Below, in pieces: positions 23,774 to 38,910 of a DNA stretch of 64,000 bases (positions are counted from its first letter, which is position 1; each line of letters starts with the position of its first letter). The stretch spans positions 124,001-188,000 of the forward strand of contig JARBJD010000036.1 in the NCBI GenBank assembly GCA_033064195.1, written 5' to 3'. The position numbers were made by a program, and so were the translations under genes. Below the pieces are notes generated by a model. It searched no databases, was not told where the DNA came from, and was given only the letters and a program-made list of their open reading frames with translations. The DNA comes from Blattamonas nauphoetae (lineage: Eukaryota > Preaxostyla > Oxymonadida).

Positions 23774-26700
23774 ATGGGGGACCCTCTGATTTATGGAATG
23801 GTATGCCATATATTCTTCAAACACCATGTTCTCTCAACTTTGTTCTCATATTTCACTGTACTCATGTATACTCTGTACAATCTTCATTGCAGAACGTTCA
23901 AATTCGATCATTGTATGGATCATCTTATCTTTCAATGAGTTATGGTGATTTTGGCGGAGCAATATCACTTTCAACTCAATCTCGCTTTTCCATGTTTACA
24001 ATACTTCCTGCCTCGTCGTCGTCCCAAATAGGACAAACGATTTCATCTGGAGATAGGCTTCGCCTTTTTTCGTCAGTCCTCCAACAGGACGTTTCCTTCG
24101 TGACCACCACTCATTTCTCCTCGGAAAAGTCACCGCGCCTTCATTCTATTGATGTTAAAACACAAATACCTCGCTGGAAAGATGAATATATTCCCATCCT
24201 TGGGCAGTCTGATCCTTTCAACTGGAGTATCTTTCGATTTGGACGATTGACCAATGAGAGAGTTGCTCTACTGGAAGTATCAACGATTACAGGATCTCAA
24301 ACTGCTCTCCCTGGATCACTCCCATATGTTCAATCTCATCAACTTGTCCAGTTTCAGGATCTTTCTTTGAATTCGATTCTATCGGCAAGAAAAGAACCAA
24401 GTTTCTCAGTCGACTTCCCACCATTTGCCTCGACTTTATATCGGCCTGGAATATTTGACGATCCTGTTTTGATAGATAAATCGTTGAAAGCTAGCGCAGA
24501 AACGGATACAATGACCCAGAAACTCATCCTAGGTTCTGTCCTCAAAAAGAAGGGCCCTCTCAAAAATGAACGTTCGACACAACTGCTGATCAACACAGTT
24601 CAATACTTTCATCGACTTGGAGCACTATCTTCGCTTCATCATCGGGTTCTATACCCAGAAAGCATCAACGATTCTGAGTTTCACCAGCCAGCGTCCACTC
24701 TCTCAGCACTCACCAACACAGTGAAGTCCACGCTCAACCGTGTGAACCCTCGAACGATCCCGTCCTCCTTCACTCAGATCCCGTATCTCAACAGGGTGGA
24801 AAAGAACAAGCCACAAATCATTTCACATCAGGACGTGTGGATGCTGGAGCCGTGTTTCCATCTCACATCCACAACCGGTGTCGAGCAGTTTGGAATCGAC
24901 CCAAACTCACTCCCGTCTCCGTTTCCAACATTTTCATCACTTTTATTGTCATTCTCACAAATCGCTGGACCGATCAACTGGGGCGACTGTTTTCTCATCC
25001 GTCATTTCTCGACAGGCTTGTATCTCGCTGCACTTCCGTTGGATGTGAAGATTCTGGACGTTGAGAAGGAAGTGAAGAAGGCTGAGGACATCAAAAGACA
25101 CGAAGAAATCCTCAACAGTGAGTCTGGCTGGCTGCTCTCAAATAAAAGCGACCCCAACTCGAAGAAAGCCTCGTTCTCCAACATCCGGATCCGCCTGCTC
25201 CCGCTCCCCAAGATCAAGGCCGGGTCCTCCTTCCAGCAGGAATCAGACGGCATCTCGCTCCCGTACCCAATCCTCAAGGATCAGTTTCCGTTCCTCTGGA
25301 AGTTCATTCCGATAAACTCTTGCACGCCAACGGACTGCCCAATCAGGATCACGGAAGCCATCAATATTGTCAATGCACAGACAGGGTTTACACTGCAGCA
25401 CAACACTGGGTCCAAAAATTACGAAATCAACCTTCCCATTCCAGAGTTGCGGAAGCAAGTCAGAACCATTTCTGCACTGCTCGATCAGAGAAGAGATATG
25501 AAAACAGCGAAAATCATGCCATCCATCTCGCAATCAATCACCAGCTCGATCTTGGGGACTCCGTCACATGGCCGGGCAGGTTCTGAAAAGCAAAGCATGA
25601 AAGGACTCTTCAAACGGGCAGCTGGGAGCATCATGGACACAGTTTCTCAGCAGAAATCAAAGAAGACATTCGAAGAAAAGTTGATTGAATCGTACGAATC
25701 CTCATCGCATGAATCCCAACACATCACCATCGACAAGAACATCCTGATATACCTCTCTCCCCTCCCGCCGGACAAAGAAAGCTGGAAGATAACGCCTGTC
25801 TCGCAAAACATCTCAATCACTCTTTGCGACTCACTCCAACGGATGTCGACCTTCACTTCACTCATTCTGAACATGGAGACAGATCTTTCTCTCCTCTTCA
25901 CGCGGGAACGGACAACTCTCCTCACCGCCGACCAGACTATTCCCGAAGACGAGTCGAAACAGCGTTTTAAATCAGTTTACTTTCCATTCGCCCAACTCGA
26001 GTCCTTCTATTCTTCTTTCAGCGACAACCTTTTGGATCTCTTCAGTTCTTTTTCGTTGGAACTTCAACCGCAATCTAACCAGTTTTATTTTGAACTTGCT
26101 TCCTTCGGAGCATCTAGTCATTTCCTCCTTGAGTCGCTGCAAGACATTTTGTCGTCTGCAGGATATATCTCGATCTGTTCTCGTTGTCTCGCGCATATTC
26201 ACACCATCCATCACGTTCTCCACTCTCCTATCTTCTATCCAAATGAAGAGCCTCATGCTGTTCATAGTCCAACACATGACCTACCTTTCAGGATTCTTTA
26301 TCAGAGCGCACAATCTGAGGCTGTTCTCAGTGCTGCAAGACAGGCATTGACACTCACCATTCGGACCTTATGTCTTCTTGTGTTTAAAAACCGATCAGGA
26401 ATCGATGCCCTCCTGAAATCCAATCTCATTCTCATTCCAGAACTTCCAGATCCTCTCATTGGCTTCACTGAAATCCCACACACCTCAAAAAGTTCAACAA
26501 TTGGGCATGCACGGGACATTCTCGTATCAAACGCTAGAAAAGTGTCAATAAATGACGATCCTGCCTCATTCAAGCCCCGATCTCTCACGATTCTCCAGCT
26601 CCTCAGTGATTTGTTCCTTCTTGATCCAGAAAACATGATTGCTCTCTACACGTGTCTCTTTTCGGTCCTTCCAAGTCTATCAACCAGTGTTCCTCCATCA

Positions 26701-29700
26701 ATCGTCAACCATCTCATCCAATCTGTCCACAAACCTTTCTCTTTCCGCATATTCTCGAAAACTCTCCCAATCTTCCAAAGATTACCATCAAAACCAGCAA
26801 TTCAAGATCATACTTCGGTGCATGTCGCTCAACCATCGCCGACAACACAAAACAAGGGGCTGAAACAAGCACTCGAAGAGGACCTGCTCGCAATCGAAGA
26901 ACATCCAGAAGATGACGAAGGCTCACCAACCGCTGACCAGCCCATACCTCCATTCTCAAGGACAGGTTCTGATGATAACCTCCTGCCGTCTGACAATCGC
27001 GAGGTTGCCCCCAATTCCCACTTCTTCCAACCAACCACAATCGTGAGTCTGTCAACAGGAGTCAATATCCTTCGAAATCTGATCCGTGTTCTCCGATTTC
27101 TGACCTCGCTCTGCTCACAGGCGTTGCCCAACATGGTCATCTTCAGCACATCTGTCTCTGTCATCCCGCGAGTATTCACGGAGCATGTCAGTAAAGTCCC
27201 TGTTTCAAAGGAAGAACTCAAACTTCAGCAGGTTTCTCTTAATCCGTCAGATCAACGAGTAATCCAGAGTGGCGAGCGATTATTCAGGATCATGAATGAT
27301 CCATCATTCTCAACGAACCCGACTACATCTCTGAACGAACTGGCCAAGAAGATTCTGGTCGAAAAGACAAATCAGTTCTCATCTTTCACTCCACCGCCAA
27401 AAGAAGCAGGTCCCAGCACCCAATTCATCCCACCTGAAGTTGTCCAAAGCCGAGCCAACCCACAAAATCAGACAATGATTGGCTTGTTCCTCTTCGGAAA
27501 GCAGGCAGACACTCTTATCAATGTTGTCGATCAATGGAAGAAACAATTGGAAGACTCAACAGTTCCTCCAAAATCTCAATCTCCATCTCACACTTCATCG
27601 GTATCTTCACGTTCGGCACAATCTGTCACCAAACCATCACTACGGTCCAAATCAGCCATGAAAAGGAGCACACTCTCACCTCTCCTCTGTTCCGTCACAC
27701 AACTATCCATGTCAAGCACACCGAACCAATGGAGCATCCCTCTCTATGACCCAGATTCCAATATTCACACCAGTCTCGCTTCAAATCAAATTCAACATTG
27801 TTCAATGTTTGTCACCTCGCTCATCGGAACAGTGGACATCCGAACGATGTGTGGACTCCCTAATCAGATTGACAATGAGATCAACATCCCTCTCCCACTT
27901 GAACAAATCGACGACAGCAAAGATGATCTTGTACTGAGAGACATTTTTGCCCTTCTTCCACACTTCTTTGTAATGTCTCTCCGAGCCATGTCAGCATTGT
28001 GTCTCGGACAACATGTAGCAAATATCAACAAAGTTAACGAATTGTTCCCGCCGCATGCTCTCCTCTGCCTCATCAGATCGTACGTGATTCCAGCTGTTAT
28101 CAGGACAGCAGCCATCGATCTCTTCATCAACTCAACGATTTTGTCCCCAGAGCACCCACCCTTCTCTGTCCCTGTCGTTCAGCTTCTTCGGTTTGATGAT
28201 GTCGCCAATCCAACTTCATCTTTGGGGAAATCAGGCACTCCTTCTCTCGTCATTCCGTCGAACACACATCTTATTCAGGACGAAGACAGCCGCAATTCGC
28301 TTACCCTGAGGGATGTGACAATTGCTCAGTTTATGGGTTGGCTGAGTGGATTCATGGCCAATCTCTGCTGTTCGGAAGCAAACACTCTAATCAGCCAAAC
28401 TCTTGGATACACGACTGATTCACAGCCACACCACGCCACAAGCCCCAGTCGCCAAAAGTCTCCCCCAGATTCAGAGGGGTTGGATCAGATCAGTCTGATT
28501 CATCTTTTTGGACGTCCTGTTCGGATCTCATCCACCATCGATCCAAATGAAGAGGCGATCCTCAACCAGCACGGATACTTCGTCGGAACGCATCAGTCAG
28601 TGGATCCCGATTGTCTCTTCAATCCAACTTCGCGACCCCCACCAAAAACCGAAGGTCACGACGCTCGGGTCTCCACAGATTTCGTTTCCACTGAATCGTC
28701 ACGACAAGACTTACGCTCACTCTTTGAGAACATTCTCCCTCCGCTGACCCCACCGTTCCATTCACTGTACCCGGTGTCGCAGGGCACTCTTCTCCTCGAC
28801 GAAAGCCATCCCCTATCGTCTCTCACTAAACAAACAGACAAATACAAATTTGCTGTCGATCCGGTTCTTGCAGCTCACTCAGCCTCGTGGTTATATGAGA
28901 CACATGTTCGCCCTATCATCATGAAGGCGATACTCCATTCATTGTTTGCTCTGATCTCGACAGGTCTCCTCAACCCATTTGAGACGGAGCTGTCAATTGG
29001 AGATGGGATGTCTCTTTTCGTCATTTTGCGGCCCCTTCTCGACACGAGCGATTCGACCGACCACAATATCGCTCTTTTCGACCAACATCTGTTCCTTTCG
29101 CGAGAACAGTCACATTCCGGACCAACACAAAAAATGAGCAAAGACGATCTTCTCGCACAAGAGAAGCTGGAAGCTGAGCAGCAAGGGAGATGGTTCTCAT
29201 CTATTGCCAATCTCCAGCGGATCGGAGACACAATTCGAAGCACACCGGATTCCTTCAATCTCTTCGAATCGTCTCAGTTGATCCTCGCGTCAATTCTTCT
29301 TCTGATCGAACTTTCAACCCGAAGAATCCAAACACTCAATTTCTGGGAAATGTTCAAAACATACTTCATTGCACACTTTTCAGGTCACAGCGTTTCAGAC
29401 GCTACTTCTCGTTATCCTCAATCTGGGCCTGAGTCCTCGCAATTGTCGCTCATGTCTCCTCGCCGAAATTCAAACTGGTCCATCAAATCTTTCCCGCCTT
29501 TGAGTAAAGACGATACAAATGCGGTGACTCTCTCGTTCTCATCAATTGCCAATATCCTCTCTCCTTCATCATGTGTCTCTGATGATGCCCTGTTTGCCTC
29601 GTACATGTCATTGTCTCATCGGCAAGTCAATCGACGTCATGTGATGTACTTTGTCTCGAGAATTGATTCCATGCATTCCATCCAATCTCAGCTCAAGACC

Positions 29701-32700
29701 TTTGTCCCAGTCGTTGTGATGAAGAATGATTCACCTGACTCACAATTCATCCTTGTCTTGACAATCATCCAAGCCCTGATCCAACGCCCCCCTTCGTCTC
29801 ACAACTTGGATCGCCTCATGGCTTGCATCGACCATCTATATGAAATGTGTCAGGTCTCTTTCACAGTTGGCCTCCAAGACACTCAACCACAACCAACTGT
29901 GAGCGGTATTCGATTTGCTCAACAGAAGAGAAAGTCACAGAATTCACCCAACATCATTGAGGAAGGTTACATCGTTCCATCTGTTTGTGATTCATCAGGT
30001 CCTGTTGCAGATCAAGCACTCTCCGATCTTCCTCCACAGCAAAGGAAAGAATATGAACGTCTTGTCTCTTTGACGGAATATCTCATTCCATCCGTCCAAC
30101 TGATCGCTTCCTCACTCAACGATTGTCAGCCAACCATCACCCGCTCATCACAGTTTTCGTTTGGCGCGGAGAATGAGACAGCAACATCACGATTCGATGA
30201 GCAAAGGACTTTGTCATCATTTTCTCCAATTCATCTTCGACTCCTCAAAATTATCAGTTCGACTCGACTTCCGTTCATTCTCCTCGAATCTCTTCAACAA
30301 CTCCCTCAACTTCCTCAGTACAAGCCGTTATTCAGGAACATATACATTTTCCTGACTGCTGTTGCGATCTCTTTCAATCAACACAACGACACCTCCTTTG
30401 CGATACAATGTCTCTCTCTCGTTCCAACTCTTCTCAACCAGGTCGCTGCACATGAACTGCCTCCAACGTATCTTCTCCTTTCTCTCCTCGGCTGTGAATC
30501 TTTCCGTAATCAACTTCCTGAGTATGCCATCACATTTCTGCTTGATGAATTGACTCGTGCACTGAAAGAGCGTTCAAAAGAATCGGGGAACAGAAATCGT
30601 CGTCGAGTGTTTCGGCTACTGGCTCATCTTGAACAACTCAAAATATTTGACAAAGAAACCGCCCCACCCCACGAAATCGGAACACCATCGCTTTATGGTC
30701 AACTTTCTCTCGGTGGATCACCAGTCAACACACCTTCAATTCTTGACGCGGCATCCTCCGCGAACACTCCAACCAGCTCGTCTGTCCGCGGTCCACGCTC
30801 TCTCTATGGATCAGAATCTCGGCCACAGTCCCGATCTCCGTTTCATCCTCCGCCATCACAGACACACGAAAGCAAACACGTCATCAGTCCAGCAGATGCC
30901 GTTGATGAAGTCGAGCAGTTTATCGAGTCTCAGCCGATCAGCTACCTTCCACTCCACAATGCATTAACGTTTGGTCCGGCATTATTTTCAGAGATTTTGA
31001 TGACTGCATGTGGGTATCCTTCTCATAACCTGACGCCATTGGCGGCAAATGCGAAACCAATCCAAAGCCACGCTCAAACAACACACAACAATTTGACTGA
31101 ATTGGAATTGTTCTTCACTGATTCGTTCGAAGAAGAGCAAGTTGATGATGCTCTGGAGATTCTCTGGGAAATGCAGCAGGTTGGCATTATACAAGCGTCC
31201 CGGTTCCAAGACTCGGATCTTGGTATCCACAATCCCATCCCAGTCCTTAACTGCTTGCATCCTCCACTCCCCATGTCATCATCCACGACTGTCATCTCAC
31301 TCAGCCCAACCACAAAAACGAAGTCAACTCGACAGAAGAAAATTGACATGGTGAAAGCAATGGCCTCTCATCTCTCGTCGAATCCACGACCGTTCTCCTA
31401 CGAACACGAAACGTCTCCGCCTCGGATGGCATATTGGGGAATCACAGCTGATCCGTCCACCAAAGTCAGCGACTCGGTTTCAAAAGCAGTTGCTGCGTGC
31501 AAGCTGGCCCATTCAATCCGCCAAGATCTCATCCAATTCGGATTCATGGAAGACAGTTTGAATGTCATTGGCCATTATTCTCAGAAGAGTGATCTTGCCG
31601 ATTCTGTGACCAGAACGCATCATCTTCTCTCTTCCACCGTTTCTCATTCATTCGTGATGAAGTTTAAAACGAAACAGCGAGAAGGAGATATCTCTGAATA
31701 TGCGATGGAACCATTGGTGGAGGAACGCTACGAAAATGACATGTTGGACTTCGATGATTTGGACCATCCCACTTTTCCGTTGACAGACGAAGACAAAAAG
31801 CACCGAGAACTTGTCTTGTCGATCCTCCTCAGCACACTCAGGCACCTCTCCTACTTCCTCCGTGACATGGTGACTCGTCTCAATTTTGTGATCTCTCTCT
31901 GTCGTTCCAGTTTCTCGTCTTCGTTCAATCTAATCCGCGAATTCGTCCCATTCACCGATCTTTGTACGTTGGTGATTCAACATTCATCCCTTCTTCCGTT
32001 TTCTGTTCTCCACCCAGCTTGTTCACTCATTGGTGTCGTTTTATCGAACTCGAAACTTCAGAATCTTCTCCCAATCGAACAGGAATCAACATTGTCTCTT
32101 GCACGATGGGCATCAACAAAAGCTTCGCAGTTCTCAGCTGCTCTGTGTGACTTGCTCCATCTGAATTCCCTCTCACCTTTACGACTTGCAGTGCTTGAGT
32201 CTCAAACACCTGATGCAATCACCGAGCCCAGGAAATCGAGAAAACCTGAGGAAGAACAACTCGATGCTTCGGTGAAGAAGAAGGGGTTCAAAGACCAAGT
32301 TGGGAAATGGCGTGAAGCAGCCATCACAGATCGTCTTTACGAAAGCGTTGTTCCATATCACGCTTTCAAAGATGGGCAACTCGTCGAAGCCGATAACGAA
32401 CCGCTCATCTCCAACCACAAGCTTCGTATTGAAGTTCTTGATGAGCAGCTGTCTAGTCGTATGGGCCTCACCAGATTGTTCATGACCCACGAACAACAAG
32501 TGTCCTCTCCACCATCAGATGCATCACCAGGGGCGCCTGATCTCCAATCTGTCAGACAACTTCGCCGTGTCTCAACATCATCGCCCCAGGCATCACACAG
32601 GTCGTTCAGCACAGTCAACCAGAAACCCAAATCTAGACGCATCCCACATCGCAACAAAGCCCAGGTGTTCAGGAACGCTCTCTCTGGAAACCCTGTCCAG

Positions 32701-35700
32701 TTGGATGAGGAAATTGTTCGAGATGTTCTCACCGAGTATCGAAAGAATCAATGGACGAAGACACGTCGTTTTCATCAGACGACTCCATTTGTGAGTGAAA
32801 ACCCAAAGATCAGGGTGGTCTATCTTCAAGATCAGGCCATGTCGCAAACAACCCCTATCATGGATGGAATGCTGGGGCCACGATCGCCACTTGATGAACC
32901 AAATGCGGATCCATTCAACATCCCCGATGACAATCAGAACTCTGTGATTCATACCGTCCTTCTGTCCACATTTGCAAAGCATTATTTCTCAATTACATCT
33001 TCGGTCATTTTCAACCTCATTCTCCCTCTCCTCACTCCGACAGTCAAAATCTTCCTCCCGCTCATCACCGAGCACTGGATAAGCGGAGGGCAAGATGTGT
33101 ACAGCTATCTCTGCAACGAAAAGTTGAATGAAGTTCTCAACCATCAGAACCAACTTCTCCGTCAAGACCAAGCAACATCAGCGGGTCCTGCCGACGAATC
33201 CCTCACGAATGATGATGAGAAACAGTTTCAACGACTTCAAATTCAAACGACAGCTTCTTTTTCAAAAACGAACAAGAAGTCCTTTTTTGCTGATGACGTG
33301 AATGAATTGCTCATCGACCGAGACTACGAATGGACACCGCATCTCATCAAACAGAAAGAGAAGCTGATGAATGTCCAATTGGTCAAAATTCTTCGAGTTC
33401 AACGAGTTAGTCGCCGAGGAAACTCGAACATTTTGAGACAACTGAGAAAGAAACCCAACGTTCGAATTGACGCATCATCAATGATTTCCTTGGGTGCTTC
33501 ACGACAAATGAAAATCCTTTACTCAAACCCACAAGTAATGACTGTTCTGTCGTCCAAAATTAACCAACAAACAACCCGAACTTTGGTCGGGAAAGCGGAA
33601 CTTTCAGCAATGCCCATTCAACGAGCACTCCGCTTCTGTGCGGATTGTTCGGCGAATATCACCAAAACCAGCATCTGCTTGCTTTATCTTGGACGGATGG
33701 TACTTGGGCAGAATCCGTACGCCCCGTATCTCACTCACGAAGAGGAGGATAAGACGTACGTCGGGATGGACTACTACTTCTCGAATCAATCCGGCCAGTT
33801 CAAAGATGCGACTGATCCTGACCGAATCTCGGAGCCACAACCGGATAACGCTAACGGCCCTGTGGTTGAGAAAGAAAAGAATCCTCTCTTTTTGATTCCT
33901 CGCAGGTTTGCATTTGAGGTGCTCCCTCATCAAGCAACAGTTTTCATCGACAATTCGAACAGTTCGCCAGTGAAACCTCGCAGCCTCCTCTTCTCTCCTC
34001 ATCGAGATTCAACGTCGTCAACAGAAATGCTCCCAATCTCAGCTACGCAAACTGGTGGCCACCGAGAAAGTGTGTCATCCATCAGCACCGAATCGGTGTC
34101 CTCCAAACGCTCCTTCAAAGATTTCTTCCATGATGGGCCAGATGATCTGAAGATGCCATACCTCCTCCCTCCGAGCATTTCTTCAACCCTCTCGAGCATC
34201 CTCACAGAATCTGCGAGCACCGTTTTTCCGTCTTCCATTGCGTACATGCTCAAGAACGTCATCAATCTTCCGTTTGTCAGATTCCCTCTCGAAGTGGAAG
34301 AAAAAATCATTGTGTATGCATCTCTCTTCGCAGAGGCCACTGATACCCAGAATCAGACTGAACCAACACAACAGATCCCCGCACATCATCCAGACTCACA
34401 ACACAGGCGATCCATCAAAACCGTCAAGTCAGACAGGGCGTCCTTGTCTATCTCGCGTCACAGCATATCTGTATCGAACAAATCGTACGATTTCATGATC
34501 AACAACCAATGTGAAACAAGCTGGAGGCAATTTGTCTCGGTCGTCTCGAACGAAATTCAAACATTCATGGAATTACAGAATACAGGTCCACAAAGCATGC
34601 ACCATCAACTCACGCTCATCACATCAGACATGAAACGACTCACTCGATACACTGCTGTCCTGCCTATCCGAATGACCATCAGTGAAACCCCACTCGCGCT
34701 TCACATTCTGAACACGATCGCGTCACTCATCACCGAGCAAAAGTCACAACTTGAAAGAGACAGACTGAGAGTTCGGCTCCTTGAAACCGGATGTTTGAAA
34801 ACGATTCTTCTTCACGTTTCATCGTCTCACCTTCCGTCGGCCACAGCAGCCATCAAAACTGTCTTTGCCATTGTTGGATATGGCCATGAATCAGAATTTG
34901 TTGGTAGAGAACGGAACCCTCAACTACCACCACCAACCCCGGAGAATCAAGCTCAGCCACAACCCGCCACAAAATCTCCAAGGAAGCAACCACCACAGCA
35001 AACAGGAAAATCTCCTCGTACAACACCAAAAGTCGGGAAATCACCAAATCAAACGCCAAGACGATCACTCGAACGAAGTGTCACGCTTACAAGATCATCT
35101 TCAGATAGTACACGAAGTCTGACTTCCATCGATGGCATGTTCAATTCTCTGCAATTCACCATTGATGACCACAAATTCACCATTCGGAAAGACAACCGAA
35201 ATTATGCGATCGACGATCCACCCATCCCATCGATCCATTCATACGCTGTACACATCATCAGTGAATTGATGGAAAACAACCTTTTCTCTTTTGTGGAGAT
35301 TCTGAAGGATGTCCTCGAAATTGAGGCTGGTTGGTTGAAACAACAGCATGAACTCAATCTCTTGAGCAAAGCTGATACTCACCTCCAAACTGATGACGAA
35401 GAAAAGGGTTTATCAGTCGAAGATGAATTCGGAATTATGAAAAATGCATCCATCCAGGCTCTTCTGCTTGACTATCTCGACCTCAACCAGGTTCATTCAG
35501 TTCGTCAACCGTCACCCTGGGGACGAAAGAAGGAGCTCGTTGGATCGTTCACCTCGGAACAAAACCAGCAATATCTCTACGCCGGAGTCGAATTCATCCA
35601 CATGCTCCTCACTGGCAACAACCACATGGTCCAAGGCTTGTTTGGACCCAACGGAATCGCCAAGACAATCCAAAAAGCAAAATCCAAAATCGCCAACCCA

Positions 35701-38700
35701 GTTGACACCATCCTCGAGTCGAGTCTACTGACAGGAGAGGTCGACATGGTATACGAGAAGCATCGGATCGTGCAGAACAAAAAGCAGGGCCAGACTGACT
35801 TCTTGACGATAAATGCCCTCGAAGACAATCCTCGCTCAATCACATCGTCGGATCTCTCTGGGATTTCCTCTCAAGCAACGACTGATGACTTTGTCCGAAG
35901 TGTGACAACAATACTTTCAGGACCGGGTTCGACTGATAATCCGATGAATCCACAACAACTTTCGCAGGAGACTGGAGGACCGAATCAAACAGTTCAAATC
36001 ACTGAACTTGACGATACTCAATATGAAGATCCTTCAGCCGACACAGGCAACTCGCAAGTCCCAGCCATTTACGGATATGCTCAGCCGAATCGCGGAGCAC
36101 TCCTCTCATTCACTCGCCATGCAGAAGTGAATTTCATTATTCTATTCATTGTCATGCTCAACGCAGCCCTACCTGTTCGTCCACGGTTTGGATGGACCAA
36201 AACATACAACGTGTCTCTCATCTCACTTCTCCTTTCTGTTTTGATTACACTCACCGCCGGTCCCAACACTCAGAATCAGCGCGACTTCGTCCAAAACGGT
36301 GGATTGATCCTCCTCGCGAGGGTCATGCAGTTGCCGTGTGATTTTGAACAACCACTTCTCCGGTTTATACGAGGGTACCTCGCCAAGCACAATGAAGAGC
36401 GGCATCGATTAGGAGTCAAGTTAGGTAATCCTTTGGTATCCTTCCAAAGGCAGATATCGAGGCTGCTTGGAGAGACCTCTTCGACAGGGCGGGTCGTCGA
36501 GAAGAATCTGGATTTTGGTCTCGATCCGAAGGACATACCGGACAACACATTCTCGATCATCGATTGTTACGAGCAGTATCTTTTGTCGGTCTACGACGCG
36601 GGTTTCCAGCTCCGACTGTACAGTTCGAACTCCAAAGAAGTGAAGGAGGCGAAACAGATGCTCCTCGACCCGAATACGGGAGTTGTAGAAAGGACCATCA
36701 TGAAAAAGGCCGCCTTTCTTCTGCAGGGCATTCTGGAGGGACCCGAGCGTTCTTCGTTTTATTATGTGTCTGCTCAGTCGCCTGTTGTGAATGGGCTTCG
36801 TCGCCAACTTCTCAGTCGCCAATCTGTTCTGAAGATGTTCGAAGACTACGACAGTTCCATCATCCGCGTGGGGATTGATGTCATCAAAGGTGTTTTTTCG
36901 GGTCTCTGGGCATCTGCAAAAACCGCAACCAATCTTGCGAAGGATGCTGTTCAGACAACTGTCAAGACAGTCTCATCAGCACTTGTTGGAGAAGACGAGG
37001 AAGAAGAACTCTCACAGAAGAATCTTCGAAAGAAAGATCAAGAAATGAAGAAGCAGACAAAAGCGAAGTATCTCACTCCCACTTTGGTTGACGAAGGGCT
37101 TCAGTTCTACATCTCTGCAGCGAAGTTAATCAATCAAACTCCGGAAAATGTCTCTCGACTCATCAAAAACTTCTTCTCACCACTCCTCTTCAAGAGATTC
37201 AAGGACAATCTTGTGTATGCTGAGATTCTCGGGTGGGAGGATGACCAGAATTTCTTGACCGAAATCTACTTCCCCCTCCACCCGATCTCCCACCTCATGC
37301 CGAACACACGAGCCAAGCAGATTGTGGAGCAGACGTGGGAAGTTATGGAAGGGCAACGGCATGACCAGTTCATGAAAGTATTAGCGTCTCAGTATCGAGT
37401 GGATCTCAGACAGGAGAGAAACAAGCGGATCCCATTATGGTTCATCATCCGGTTCTTCTCCTCGCGGAAGCTGTACTACGTGTTCTACATCATCTGTGCC
37501 TTGATGAGCATCATCGTCGTGGTGTTTGTCCTTGTGGACGAGTTCTTCGTAAGTGCCACGTTCCAAACGATCTTCTATTGGGTCCGGTTCGCCACTTTCA
37601 TATTGACATTCGTCCGCTACGTCATCTTCATCTTTGCTGTGAACATCCGCCGAACGTCAGAGAAATGGATCAAATATGTTGTCGAAAAGGAGAACTTGAT
37701 TGCAGGGTGGACACCAGAGAAAATGAACATCGTCAAGCGTGGACTTGTGAAACTTACATGTTTCTTCTCGTGGAAGCACATCATCACGATTCTCCTCTTG
37801 ATCGTGGCTGTCATTGGCACTTTTGTTTATCCTCGTCTCTGTTGTCTGCTTCTGATTGAACTATTCCTGGAATCTGATGTTCTGAAAACAATCGCACTGT
37901 CCTTCTCTCGAAATGCAAAAATGTTCTTTGCCACACTCTTTGTTCTCGTCATCGTCCTCTTCCTATTCGCTGTCCTGTTCTTCGTGGTTGATGTTTGGAA
38001 CGTCCATTTTGTCGAAGAGTACAACCACACCGAGGAGAAGATGAACCACTCAATTCTGAACATGTTTCTTGCCCAGCTTTGGCTGCAGCTGTCGCCTGGT
38101 GACCATCTTGGGGAGCTGATGGGGCGTTCGTGGGATGCTGTCATCATGGCGTTCATCGTGTTCATCTTCACCGGCGTGATGATCATGAACATTCTGCAGG
38201 GTATCATCATCGACTCCTTCAGTGTCAACAGACAGAAACAAGATGCTGTCCAAGATTCGATGAAAACGGAATGTCTGATTTGTTCGAAGCACATCGAAGA
38301 ATTTGCCGAACTTGAGATGACAAGTCTCCAACACAGCAACACTGCACAGTCTTCGCTTTCGCAACTCATCGGTGTGGGGTCAGACGATACGGGGAAGGGC
38401 GTCCAGCTCTTTGAGCGGCACATCCGCCACGAACACAACCCGATCTCGTACTACCATTTGTACTGCACCATCATGAAGACAGACCCAAACAATCTGACTG
38501 GCACTGGTCGCTATCTCCGCCTTCTCTTCACACACAACGAATTGGACTCCGCCAAACTCTTCCCCATCAACGAAGCGATCAGCCTGAAGCCGGTGGTGAG
38601 TGAGGCTGAAGTCAGGTCAAGGGCTCTGAGCTTCTTCCGTGACGATCAGAACGAAGAAAAGAAGGAAGATTCTCATCTACGCCAAGATGCAAGTGTTGTC

Positions 38701-38910
38701 CTCCTTGTCAAGCGGAGGAGAGAGATGGATGAGGACACTCCGGTGGAAGCAGCCGTCGGCGAGGCTGATGACGTGTCGCAGAGGGAGATCCAGTTCAATT
38801 CCTCCATTATTACAGTCCATTCTTTCTTTGATTCTATTCAGTTGGCCCAACGAGATGCGACAAACCTTGCTTCGAGGGTTCTGCTTGCTAAAAACTCCAT
38901 TGCCGCGTAG
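23774..38910 (+). CDS. IP3-receptor / ryanodine-receptor superfamily calcium-release channel
   Basis: About 5,014 residues: a nine-codon first exon (23774-23800), a 92-nt intron, and one 15,018-bp exon. The start MGDPLIYGMNVQIRSLYGSS resembles the head of the IP3R N-terminal beta-trefoil (IGDICSLYAEG). An MIR-like strand (NWGDCFLIRHFSTGLYLAA) sits near residue 370. The large middle is alpha-solenoid with disordered inserts. Near 4470 IYFPLHPISHL parallels the IP3R VFPVPSICEFL linker. Residues about 4525-4785 hold the membrane segments, the last being VMIMNILQGIIIDSF (S6, IP3R LIFGVIIDTF). A C-x2-C...H-x-x-H site follows (CLIC at about 4803, HIRHEH at about 4850), as in IP3R/RyR. The length is RyR-like but I see no SPRY domains. 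The expected pore loop reads QLSPGDHLGELMG instead of GGGVGD. The stop is TAG. Confidence 0.88.

Noticed and set aside
23803-23892. Channel start at the ATG 23803
   Set aside because: This stretch is intron (GTATGC...TTGCAG); the exon 23774-23800 gives an N-terminus that resembles IP3 receptors.
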